Shown here piece by piece: positions 25,270 to 32,694 of a stretch of DNA of 64,000 nucleotides (position 1 is the first letter of the stretch; every line of letters starts with the position of its first letter). The stretch comes from JAUIAI01 sp049680625. Its GTDB lineage: Bacteria > Pseudomonadota > Gammaproteobacteria > Burkholderiales > Burkholderiaceae_E. The position numbers and the translations under genes are program-made. The notes below the pieces were generated by a model. The model saw nothing but the letters and a program-made list of their open reading frames with translations, did no database searches and was not told the origin of the DNA. Where the stretch lies: assembly GCA_049680625.1 (NCBI GenBank), contig JBAUID010000058.1:62001-126000 (forward strand). The letters are read 5' to 3'.

Positions 25270-25587
25270 GTGAATCAGCTGCGCCTTAGTGCGTGTCTGG
25301 TGGAGTGTGAGCCCTTGCGATTTACCCCGGCCGGCGTGGCCATTTGTCAGGGCAAGCTGGAACACGAATCGACACAACTCGATGCAGGCCATGACCGTCA
25401 GGTCAAACTGTCGATTGCTGCACGTTTTGCCGGTCCGCTGGCTGAGCAGATTTCCAAAGAGTCGCTTGGTTGTGCGTTACAGGTTAAAGGTTTTCTTGCC
25501 CCAAAACGTGTCTTTCGAGATGGCACAAGTAGTGCCTCCCTGGTCTTTCATGTTGTGGCCTATCAGATAAATAAAACCGCTACTTAG
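25270..25587 (+). CDS. priB: Primosomal replication protein N (PriB)
   Basis: 105 residues from GTG 25270, which has GGAG 11 bases upstream (25255-25258) and gives the N-terminus (M)NQLRLSACLVE, aligned with E. coli PriB (MTNRLVLSG). A GTG at 25258 would overlap the ribosome binding site. PriB is an OB-fold single-strand DNA binding protein that helps PriA and DnaT reload DnaB at stalled forks. Recognisable blocks are LRFTPAGVAICQGKLEHESTQ and LQVKGFLAPKR. Its place between rpsF and rpsR is the normal beta/gammaproteobacterial position and supports the taxonomic assignment. Confidence 0.92.
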   Translation: MNQLRLSACLVECEPLRFTPAGVAICQGKLEHESTQLDAGHDRQVKLSIAARFAGPLAEQISKESLGCALQVKGFLAPKRVFRDGTSSASLVFHVVAYQINKTAT

Positions 25588-25611
25588 CAATTACCGAATA
25601 CAGGAATACAA

Positions 25612-25890
25612 ATGGCAACTAGAAGAAACGCAAAAGGAAAAGATCGTGGACGTCGCCGTCCGGCTCAGAGCGCGTTGTTTAAGCGCAAAAAATTCTGCCG
25701 CTTCACCGCAGAAAACATTGAGTGGATCGACTACAAAGACGTTGATTTACTTAAAGAATTCATCAGTGATACAGGCAAGGTAATCCCGGCGCGGCTTACC
25801 GGTACGTCGGCAAAATACCAGCGCCAGTTAGGGGTCGCGATCAAGCGAGCCCGTTTCCTGGCATTGCTGCCGTTCACCGACAACCACTAA
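25612..25890 (+). CDS. rpsR: 30S ribosomal protein S18
   Basis: 92 residues; about 17 longer at the N-terminus than E. coli S18 (75), with a basic lead ATRRNAKGKDRGRRRP. The core KFCRFTAENIEWIDYKDVDLLKEFISDTGKVIPARLTGTSAKYQRQLGVAIKRARFLALLPFTD is standard. S18 forms a heterodimer with S6 on the 30S platform. The ATG at 25612 is 24 bp after priB. The S6:S18 complex is the known autoregulator of such operons. Confidence 0.97.
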   Translation: MATRRNAKGKDRGRRRPAQSALFKRKKFCRFTAENIEWIDYKDVDLLKEFISDTGKVIPARLTGTSAKYQRQLGVAIKRARFLALLPFTDNH

Positions 25891-25904
25891 GCGGGGGTTA
25901 AATC

Positions 25905-26357
25905 ATGCAAATTATTCTTCTTGAAAAAGTGGTCAATCTCGGCGAACTTGGTGATGTCGTTAAGGTCAAAGACGGTTACGCACGCAATTTCCTGGTTCCG
26001 CAGGGTAAGGCGCGTCGTGCAACTCCGGCCGCAATTGCTGAATTCGAAACCCGTCGCGCCGATCTTGAAAAAGCCCAGGCCGATCGCCTTGCCGCTGCCC
26101 GGTCAGCCGGTGAAAAACTCAACGGGTCAACTATCGAACTCAAGGAAAAAGCCGGTGTTGATGGCCGCTTGTTTGGCTCGGTGACTAACTTTTCTGTTGC
26201 TGATGCCTTAAAAGCCCAGGGGCACGAGGTTGATCGCTCCATGGTGCGCATGCCTGACGGGCCAATAAAGACAATTGGTGAATACGAGGTACAGGTTGCA
26301 TTCCACAGCGAAGTTTTATCGCAGGTAAAAGTGGTTGTCCTCGGAGAGTCCGCATAG
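25905..26357 (+). CDS. rplI: 50S ribosomal protein L9
   Basis: 150 residues, normal length. The N-domain MQIILLEKVVNLGELGDVVKVKDGYARNFLVPQGKA is the L9 signature, followed by the long connecting helix (about 45-75) and the C-domain with GVDGRLFGSVTNFSVADALKAQG. L9 sits at the base of the L1 stalk and influences frame maintenance. GGGGG lies upstream of the ATG, 14 bp after rpsR. An intrinsic terminator follows 22 bp downstream. Confidence 0.97.
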   Translation: MQIILLEKVVNLGELGDVVKVKDGYARNFLVPQGKARRATPAAIAEFETRRADLEKAQADRLAAARSAGEKLNGSTIELKEKAGVDGRLFGSVTNFSVADALKAQGHEVDRSMVRMPDGPIKTIGEYEVQVAFHSEVLSQVKVVVLGESA

Positions 26358-26379
26358 CGGAATCTGTCGTCCAGCCGCA

Positions 26380-26407
26380 AAAACGGAGCGCCCCGGCGCT
26401 CCGTTTT
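26380..26407 (+). terminator. Intrinsic terminator after rplI
   Basis: A 13-bp perfect inverted repeat (26380-26392 with 26395-26407), GC-rich at the core (cggagcgc / gcgctccg) and ending in TTTT then a T-rich stretch. It separates the ribosomal genes from dnaB, whose start is 39 bp away, so dnaB probably has its own promoter or receives read-through. Confidence 0.88.
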
Positions 26408-26445
26408 GCGTTTCTTGAATACCTTAGTCGGGATACACTTGACCC

Positions 26446-27930
26446 ATGAGCGCAGTATTTGATGATGCCGACAATCTTCCGGCCGGGCCGGATGACCCTG
26501 GGCCAGAACCACCATTCGACGAGCCACCCGCAGAGCAAACCCCCTACGCTCCGGTTGACCGTGAAGTGGCAAACCTGCGTGTGCCGCCGCAATCAGTTGA
26601 GGCTGAGCAAGCGGTTCTGGGTGGCTTACTGCTTGACAACGCAGCCTTCGAGCGGGTTTCCGATGTTCTGAGCCCAACTGATTTTTATCGTCGCGACCAC
26701 CAGCTGATCTGGACCCAAATTACCCGGCTCATTGACCGCAATCAGCCGGCGGATGTGGTCACCGTATTTGAAGCGTTGCAGTCTGACGGGCAGGCTGATC
26801 AGTTATCCGGGGGGATGGCGTACTTAAATTCGTTGGCCCTTGAAACCCCGTCTGCGGCCAATGCCCGACGGTATGCTGAAATAGTCCGAGACCGGGCTAT
26901 TTTGCGCCGCCTGATTTCGACCACTGAGGACATTGCGTCCACCGCATTTGAGCCGCGGGGCCGGGACACGGCACAGTTACTCGACGAAGCCGAAGCGAAG
27001 ATCATGTCGATCTCCGAGCAACGCAATCGCCGACAGGATGGTTTTCGCCCGTTCAATTCTGTTTTGTCTGCGGTCGTCGACCGTATTGATGAATTGTACA
27101 GTCAAGACAATCCGAGTGACATCACGGGGACGGCAACGGGGTTTTCGGACCTTGATCGCATGACCTCGGGCCTGCAGCCAGGTGATCTGATTATTGTTGC
27201 CGGGCGCCCGTCGATGGGTAAAACTGCTTTCTCGGTCAATATCGCCGAGCACGTGGCATTTGAACAGCAGTTACCAGTTGCTATTTTCAGTATGGAAATG
27301 GGTGCTGAGCAACTGGCCCAGCGTTCGTTGTGTTCTATCGGCCGTCTTGATCAGCAGCGCCTGCGTACGGGACGGCTGACAGATGACGACTGGAGCCGCC
27401 TGACCACTGCAATTACCAAGATGAACGACGCACAGTTGTACATCGATGAGACCCCGGCGCTCAATTCCATGGAACTGCGGTCTCGTGCCCGACGCTTGTC
27501 ACGTGAGCATCAGCAACTAGGCTTGATCGTTATAGACTATATCCAGCTGATGGGATCAGCGTCGGCTGGTGAAAACCGGGCAACCGAAATTTCAGAGATT
27601 TCCCGCTCCCTAAAAGGTCTGGCGAAAGAACTGAAGTGTCCGGTCATTGCCTTGTCGCAGCTCAATCGAGCGCTGGAGCAACGGCCAAACAAACGCCCGG
27701 TGATGTCTGACTTGCGCGAATCCGGTGCCATCGAACAAGATGCCGACGTTATTCTGTTTATTTATCGGGATGAGGTTTACAACCCGGATACTCCCGACAA
27801 AGGCAGCGCAGAAATTATCATTGGAAAGCAGCGTAACGGCCCGATCGGCACGGTGCGTTTGACGTTTATGGGGCAATACACCCGGTTCGAAAATTTTGCG
27901 TCCACTGACCACATGAGCTACGGCGAGTAG
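26446..27930 (+). CDS. dnaB: Replicative DNA helicase DnaB
   Basis: 494 residues. DnaB is the hexameric 5'-3' helicase of the replication fork. The N-terminal domain starts at RVPPQSVEAEQAVLGGLLLDNAAFERV; the RecA-like C-domain shows Walker A GRPSMGKTAFSVNIAEHVA, FSMEMGAEQLAQRSL, Walker B LIVIDYIQLM, and SQLNRALEQRPNKRPVMSDLRESGAIEQDADVI. Before the conserved start lies an unusual ~40-residue acidic, proline-rich extension (GPDDPGPEPPFDEPPAEQ), probably disordered. A typical gammaproteobacterial position after rpsF-priB-rpsR-rplI. Confidence 0.97.
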   Translation: MSAVFDDADNLPAGPDDPGPEPPFDEPPAEQTPYAPVDREVANLRVPPQSVEAEQAVLGGLLLDNAAFERVSDVLSPTDFYRRDHQLIWTQITRLIDRNQPADVVTVFEALQSDGQADQLSGGMAYLNSLALETPSAANARRYAEIVRDRAILRRLISTTEDIASTAFEPRGRDTAQLLDEAEAKIMSISEQRNRRQDGFRPFNSVLSAVVDRIDELYSQDNPSDITGTATGFSDLDRMTSGLQPGDLIIVAGRPSMGKTAFSVNIAEHVAFEQQLPVAIFSMEMGAEQLAQRSLCSIGRLDQQRLRTGRLTDDDWSRLTTAITKMNDAQLYIDETPALNSMELRSRARRLSREHQQLGLIVIDYIQLMGSASAGENRATEISEISRSLKGLAKELKCPVIALSQLNRALEQRPNKRPVMSDLRESGAIEQDADVILFIYRDEVYNPDTPDKGSAEIIIGKQRNGPIGTVRLTFMGQYTRFENFASTDHMSYGE

Positions 27931-28008
27931 GCCAGCCAAGTTGGTTCGTTGTTTGGTCAGTAGGTTGACAAGTTAGGTGAAGTTATCTCGCGAGACAGGT
28001 AGATTTCA

Positions 28009-29181
28009 GTGCGTTCACAAGTAGTTATCATTGGTGCCGGCCCCTCCGGCTTATTGATTGGTCAGCTGTTGCACAACGCTGGAATCGAAAACGTTATTCT
28101 CGAACGAGTCAGCGGCGAGTATGTTCTTGGGCGGGTGCGTGCCGGAGTCCTGGAACAAGGTACAGTCGAACTGCTGGAAGAGGCTGGGGTCAGCGAGCGA
28201 TTGCACAAGCAAGGTTTGCCCCATGGCGGTATTCTTCTTTCATTTGCTGACCAACTGCACCGCATCAATTTGAGTGAACTGACAGGTGGTAGTCGGGTCA
28301 CTGTTTACGGACAAACCGAGGTGACGTCCGATTTGATGGATGCCCGGGCTAGCGCTGGTGCCACTACCGTATACGAGGCGGCCAACGTCCAGCCACACGA
28401 CTTACTCACTGATTCTCCCTACGTAACCTATCAACATGACGGAAGTGAGCACAGGATCGATTGCGATTTTGTGGTGGGTTGTGATGGCTATCACGGCGTT
28501 AGTCGTAAAAGCATTCCGGCAGCTTCGCTGAACACATTTGAAAAACTTTATCCATTTGGCTGGCTTGGCATTCTTGCCGATGTGCCCCCGGTTAATGATG
28601 AGTTAATTTACGGGAACCATGAACGCGGATTTTCATTGTGCTCAATGCGCTCGACTACCCGTAGCCGTTACTATCTGCAGTGTCCGCTTGATACCAACAT
28701 CGACGATTGGCCTGACGACCGTTTCTGGGATGAATTAAAGCGCCGTCTGCCTGCTGAGGCAGCAGACACCATGGTTACCGGGCCGTCGTTTGAGAAGTCG
28801 ATAGCGCCTCTGCGTTCTTTTGTCGCTGAGCCAATGCGATACGGTCAGCTTTTTTTGTGTGGTGATGCCGCTCACATCGTCCCGCCTACCGGTGCTAAGG
28901 GCCTGAACCTGGCCGCCAGCGACGTCCACTATTTATACCGCGGATTGCTGGAGTTTTATCGACAGGGGAGTCGACAGGGAATTGATGACTATTCGGCTAT
29001 CGCTTTGCGTCGGGTGTGGAAAGCGGTCAGGTTTTCCTGGTGGTTCACGACTCAGATGCACTTATTTCCTGACAGTGGGGCGTTTGGTCAAAAGATCCAG
29101 GAAGCGGAACTCGATTATCTGGTGAATTCACGTTCAGCATCAATGTCGCTGGCTGAGAACTACGTTGGGCTCCCGTACTAA
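28009..29181 (+). CDS. pobA: 4-hydroxybenzoate 3-monooxygenase
   Basis: 390 residues, as in Pseudomonas PobA (394). The flavoprotein hydroxylates 4-hydroxybenzoate to protocatechuate with NADPH and O2. Visible: the FAD-binding VVIIGAGPSGLLIGQLLHNAGI, RVRAGVLEQGTVELLEEAGV, the CDGYHGVSR motif, and LFLCGDAAHIVPPTGAKGLNLAASDV. The start is a GTG at 28009, giving the N-terminus (M)RSQVVIIGAG in line with the family. No pobR regulator or protocatechuate pathway genes are next to it: dnaB lies upstream, and a convergent glycosyltransferase gene 29 bp downstream. Regulation is not visible. Confidence 0.95.
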   Translation: MRSQVVIIGAGPSGLLIGQLLHNAGIENVILERVSGEYVLGRVRAGVLEQGTVELLEEAGVSERLHKQGLPHGGILLSFADQLHRINLSELTGGSRVTVYGQTEVTSDLMDARASAGATTVYEAANVQPHDLLTDSPYVTYQHDGSEHRIDCDFVVGCDGYHGVSRKSIPAASLNTFEKLYPFGWLGILADVPPVNDELIYGNHERGFSLCSMRSTTRSRYYLQCPLDTNIDDWPDDRFWDELKRRLPAEAADTMVTGPSFEKSIAPLRSFVAEPMRYGQLFLCGDAAHIVPPTGAKGLNLAASDVHYLYRGLLEFYRQGSRQGIDDYSAIALRRVWKAVRFSWWFTTQMHLFPDSGAFGQKIQEAELDYLVNSRSASMSLAENYVGLPY

Positions 29182-29210
29182 GTTCAGCTAACAGCTAACG
29201 CAGGCTAAGA

Positions 29211-30281
29211 CTAAATTCGCTGTGTGTCGCTAACGCCAAGAACCACCCGTAGCGCTTTCTGGAACACTGGGTTGCGTTCACTTGGAAGGCGTCGTGCGAG
29301 AATGATCTTTTTACCAATACTGGCTGGTAGAACTGATAGCGACGCAATGAACAAGCTGAGCAGAATTTTCATACGCAGCGGCAGGGCACTGTCGGCCAAT
29401 CGCGAAACGTATCGACGGCTCAGGCTGAACGGCACGCGTTTGCCGGACAAACCTTGTTTCAGGCACTGCGCTTCCAATTCGATTACCGTAGTCCCGGGTT
29501 GCGGATGAACCGCGTGTGGTGCCAGTAAGCGCAATTCTTCCCAACGCAGTTTATGTCGTCGCAAAGAGCGTTCGTATAAGGCAACGCTGGGCGCATGTTG
29601 CAGGCTGAAGTTGGCGCCATGGATTCTGTAATTTGCGATGATCTGCGTAACCGAGCGAACCTCACCAAGGTATGGCATTGACAGCATCGGTGATCCATCA
29701 AACGCTTCATTGGCCATTAACTGATCAAGCGGAAGCGAGCGCAGGGTTTTTACGGAAAACACGTTGCCAGAGGTGGGTGGGCTTGTGTAAAAACCCATCA
29801 CCTCGTTATCAATAATCATGTCCTGGGTTGTGTAGCCCCGTGGGTAGGCCGGAATCACAGAATCCAGTGGTCGATCGTTATCAACGCAGCGCAGTTGAAA
29901 CTGGACTTTTACCGGGTTGCCTGCCAGGTGTTCCCTAATGATGGTTGCGGCATCCGGATCGGCGAAATCGTCAGCATCAAGAAAGTAAACAAATCGCGTG
30001 CGTACCAGGGGCAGGGCATAGACCGCGGCTCCAAGCTGACCGCTGTTTTCTTTGAACACGGCTTGAATTTTGTCGCCGTATGAATTAATTATTTCTCGCG
30101 AACCGTCGGTTGATCCATCATCAACCACCAGGATCTGATCGAATGGTTTGCTTTGGTTGAGTAAGCTGTCGATCGCCTGGCGAAGGTAGATCTCATAGTT
30201 GTAGCTGAAGACGATCACCGCAACGCTCGTATTGCCGGTGATTTCCTGGCCATTTCGCGTGATTTGGGTTTCTGCAGACAT
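29211..30281 (-). CDS. Family 2 glycosyltransferase
   Basis: 356 residues from ATG 30281, one base after the stop of the enolase-like gene; an earlier start at 30380 would overlap that gene by 98 bp and is less likely. The GT-A domain shows VAVIVFSYNYEIYLRQAIDSLLNQ, the nucleotide-binding VVDDGSTDGS, and the metal-binding DADD motif in RFVYFLDADDFADPDAA. C-terminal residues 250-356 are basic with a hydrophobic stretch (LRMKILLSLFIASLSVLPASIG) that could attach to the membrane. Such enzymes add a sugar to a lipid, glycan or protein. The tight coupling to a kinase and an enolase homologue suggests one pathway, perhaps making a modified surface glycan; this is inferred only. Confidence 0.85.
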   Translation of the reverse strand: MSAETQITRNGQEITGNTSVAVIVFSYNYEIYLRQAIDSLLNQSKPFDQILVVDDGSTDGSREIINSYGDKIQAVFKENSGQLGAAVYALPLVRTRFVYFLDADDFADPDAATIIREHLAGNPVKVQFQLRCVDNDRPLDSVIPAYPRGYTTQDMIIDNEVMGFYTSPPTSGNVFSVKTLRSLPLDQLMANEAFDGSPMLSMPYLGEVRSVTQIIANYRIHGANFSLQHAPSVALYERSLRRHKLRWEELRLLAPHAVHPQPGTTVIELEAQCLKQGLSGKRVPFSLSRRYVSRLADSALPLRMKILLSLFIASLSVLPASIGKKIILARRLPSERNPVFQKALRVVLGVSDTQRI

Positions 30282-30282
30282 T

Positions 30283-31593
30283 TTACGAATTATGTCTCCG
30301 GCCCCATTCAGTATCGGCCAGTGGCTGACTACCGGCAAATTGTGCCGGGCCAATGGCGTCCTGAATCCGAATACACTCATTCCACTTGGCCATTCGCTCG
30401 GACCGACTGAAAGACCCGACCTTCAGCTGGCCACTGCTCAGACCGGTGGCGAGATGGCAAATGCTCAGATCTTCGGTTTCCCCGGAACGGGCTGAGACAA
30501 TAGTCCCCCATCCCGCATTCTTTGCTGCCGTGAGGGTATCGAGTGACTCGGTCACCGTTCCAACCTGGTTGACCTTGATTAAAACTGCGTTGCAAGTCTT
30601 GTTTTGTACGGCGCGATCTACCAGGGCTTTGTTCGTTACCAGGTAGTCGTCGCCAATGATCTGAATCCGTTTGCCGTAGGCTGCCGTGAACGCACGCATA
30701 CCAGCGTCATCATCTTCAGCCAACGGATCTTCGATCGAAACAATCGGGTAGCGATCAATCCATTGTCCAAGCATTTCACACAGCGCGTCGCTGTCGAGTT
30801 CGCGTTTGTCCAGGCCGAGTTTGTAACGGTTGGCGCTGCCAAATTCTGATGCGGCGATATCCAGTGAGATGACCACTTTTTCGCCAGGTGTCTGGCCAGC
30901 CATTTCGATAGCGCGAATCAGGAGTTCCAGGGCTTGTTCGTTGGTGTCGAACATCGGCCACCAGCCACCTTCGTCAGCAACGCCGGCAAGTTTTCCTGCA
31001 TCTGCCATCAGGCGCCCGGCAGCGTAGTAAATCTCCGCGGTAATTTCTATCGCGTCTTCAAAACTCTCTGCCCCCGGAACCATGACCATGAAGTCTTGTA
31101 TGTCCACCCGGCGTCCGGCGTGAGCGCCACCGCCAAAGATCTGAATTTCTGGCAAAGGTAGTTGCGGTTTTACTCTGTACTGGCTTGCCAGGTATTGCCA
31201 AAGGGTTGAGCCAGTAGCGTCTGCTGCCGCATGCAGGATGGCCAGTGAGGTGGCCACAATGGCGTTGCCTCCGAGGTGAGTTTTCAACGGCGTGCCATCC
31301 AGGTCGATAAGGCACTGATCAATAGCTTGTTGATTGCTCCCGTCCTGACCGGTTAGCGCCGGTGCGATAACGTCATTGACCGCAGCCACCGCAGCACGAA
31401 CATCGCGACCACCAAGACGGGGAGAGGCGTCGCGTAAGTCAGTCGCCTCGCGCGACCCACGGGACGCTCCGGCGGGCGCAATTGCGCGCCCAAAGCCGCC
31501 GCCCGCAAATCGAACCTCGGCTTCGACGGTCGGGAATCCCCGTGAGTCCCAGACACGCCGTGCTTTGATGTGCTGGATTTGGTGTGGGTTCAT
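30283..31593 (-). CDS. Enolase superfamily protein, divergent in active-site loops
   Basis: 436 residues, full enolase length and fold. Conserved: His158 (GGAHAG), Glu208 (DEGG), the metal ligands Asp245 (LDIAASEF), Glu288 (SIEDPLAEDD) and Asp315 (GDDYLVTN), and Lys340 (LIKVNQVGT). Changed: the catalytic loop PSGASTG is PAGASRG, losing the Ser that holds the second Mg (Ser39 of yeast enolase), and SHRSGETED is SARSGETED, losing the His of yeast position 373. HADN is HAGR. These changes and its place beside a kinase make it unlikely to be the housekeeping enolase, which should be elsewhere in the genome. It may dehydrate another phosphorylated hydroxy acid. Starts 3 bases after the kinase stop; the glycosyltransferase starts one base after its own stop. 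Confidence 0.8.
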   Translation of the reverse strand: MNPHQIQHIKARRVWDSRGFPTVEAEVRFAGGGFGRAIAPAGASRGSREATDLRDASPRLGGRDVRAAVAAVNDVIAPALTGQDGSNQQAIDQCLIDLDGTPLKTHLGGNAIVATSLAILHAAADATGSTLWQYLASQYRVKPQLPLPEIQIFGGGAHAGRRVDIQDFMVMVPGAESFEDAIEITAEIYYAAGRLMADAGKLAGVADEGGWWPMFDTNEQALELLIRAIEMAGQTPGEKVVISLDIAASEFGSANRYKLGLDKRELDSDALCEMLGQWIDRYPIVSIEDPLAEDDDAGMRAFTAAYGKRIQIIGDDYLVTNKALVDRAVQNKTCNAVLIKVNQVGTVTESLDTLTAAKNAGWGTIVSARSGETEDLSICHLATGLSSGQLKVGSFSRSERMAKWNECIRIQDAIGPAQFAGSQPLADTEWGRRHNS

Positions 31594-31596
31594 GGC

Positions 31597-32667
31597 TTAC
31601 AAGGCGGATTGGAGGCGATCGACGAGCTGAACTATTGATCTTACCGGCTTAGATAGCATCTCAACCGCGACTGTGCGGACTTTTCTGCGAGTATTTGTGT
31701 CCAGATATTCGACGGGGGACTTTCCGTCGACCCGGGCGAGCATCAGCGCGGGCAGCAGGGCACAGGTTTTCTCCTCCATTTTTGCAATGGGCTCCCAATT
31801 CACATGGGGCTGGTAGGCCTGAAAAAATTGTTGCATCGCTTGCAATAATTTACCGTGCGCCCCCTTGATATGGAAGGATTTTAGTGCCAGATGATTGCTA
31901 AAAAACGCTATATCAAATGCCGGGTCGCCGAAACTGGCGCATTCGGCGTCCAGCACAATTGGGCCGTTAGCGCCAATTAATACGTTTTTTGGCGACAAGT
32001 CACCGTGCACTAACGCCAGCCTGGCCTGGTCGTAGTGCCTGGCCAGCAGCTTTAGCTGGGGTGCGACCTGCGGATGTTGGTCAGCGGTATACGTCAGGTA
32101 GGGCTCGAGTCGAAGCGCATAGAAATCCGCCGCGTTATTAAAACGACCCGAGTCAAAATCCGGAGTTGCAGAAGCGGCATGAATTTGCCCAATGATGTCT
32201 CCAATCGCTGCCGCCTCACCCTGATCTGCCTGACCAGACAGCAATCCGTTTTTGTAGTTCCAGGCTTGTGACGGGTCGACAAAAGCCATCGCGAAGCCAT
32301 TGGACTGAGAACTGCGTCCGAGCAATTCAGGGACAGCAGTGGGCACAACGCCGGCGGCAAATTCGATCCAGCGATATTCAGCAAGATTTCGCCGGACCGG
32401 GGCAAACCAGGCGGCATCGACACGTAACTGGTCAAGTGAGCACTTGATGCATATTGACCGATGCTTCAATTCGACAACGGCAATGTCAGACGACACACCG
32501 CCAGTCAATGCTTTGATTGCCTGAATATCTGTCACATCTCCAAGGCCAAGCTCTTGAACAATGGATTCGCATTGCCGCCTGAAGGTGTCGGGGATTGCCA
32601 GATTGGTGTCGGTTGGCGCCTGTTGAGTCGGGTTGGCGCCTGTTGAGTCGCGGGTTCGTTTGCCCAT
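31597..32667 (-). CDS. APH/choline-kinase-fold phosphotransferase
   Basis: 356 residues. The C-lobe has the Brenner motif HGDLSPKNVLI (His221, Asp223, Asn228) and the metal-binding LDAECASFGDPAFDIAF (Asp240, Glu242), most like small-molecule kinases of the aminoglycoside/methylthioribose kinase fold. The N-lobe Lys is probably in CIKCSLDQL. The substrate is unknown; antibiotic resistance is not implied. The enolase-like gene starts 3 bases after its stop, so the kinase may make the phosphorylated substrate for that enzyme. Odd: the first 25 residues are low-conservation and are encoded across a perfect 20-bp tandem duplication, not a multiple of three, so a change in copy number would shift the frame right after the start codon. 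Confidence 0.83.
   Translation of the reverse strand: MGKRTRDSTGANPTQQAPTDTNLAIPDTFRRQCESIVQELGLGDVTDIQAIKALTGGVSSDIAVVELKHRSICIKCSLDQLRVDAAWFAPVRRNLAEYRWIEFAAGVVPTAVPELLGRSSQSNGFAMAFVDPSQAWNYKNGLLSGQADQGEAAAIGDIIGQIHAASATPDFDSGRFNNAADFYALRLEPYLTYTADQHPQVAPQLKLLARHYDQARLALVHGDLSPKNVLIGANGPIVLDAECASFGDPAFDIAFFSNHLALKSFHIKGAHGKLLQAMQQFFQAYQPHVNWEPIAKMEEKTCALLPALMLARVDGKSPVEYLDTNTRRKVRTVAVEMLSKPVRSIVQLVDRLQSAL
32611..32650. repeat. 20-bp perfect tandem duplication at the kinase start
   Basis: Identical copies of ggttggcgcctgttgagtcg at 32611-32630 and 32631-32650, 17 bp inside the kinase coding start (ATG at 32667). Because 20 is not a multiple of three, gain or loss of one copy moves the downstream frame. 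Confidence 0.95.
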
Positions 32668-32694
32668 GTGCGCAGTATAACTGGCTTGTTGCGG

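Noticed and set aside
27931..29210. A protocatechuate/4-hydroxybenzoate pathway operon around pobA
   Set aside because: Only pobA itself is present; no pobR, pca or transport genes lie next to it.
30283..31593. Calling this gene the housekeeping enolase (eno)
   Set aside because: Two active-site loop residues are replaced and the neighbours are a kinase and a glycosyltransferase rather than pyrG or ftsB, the usual company of eno in gammaproteobacteria.
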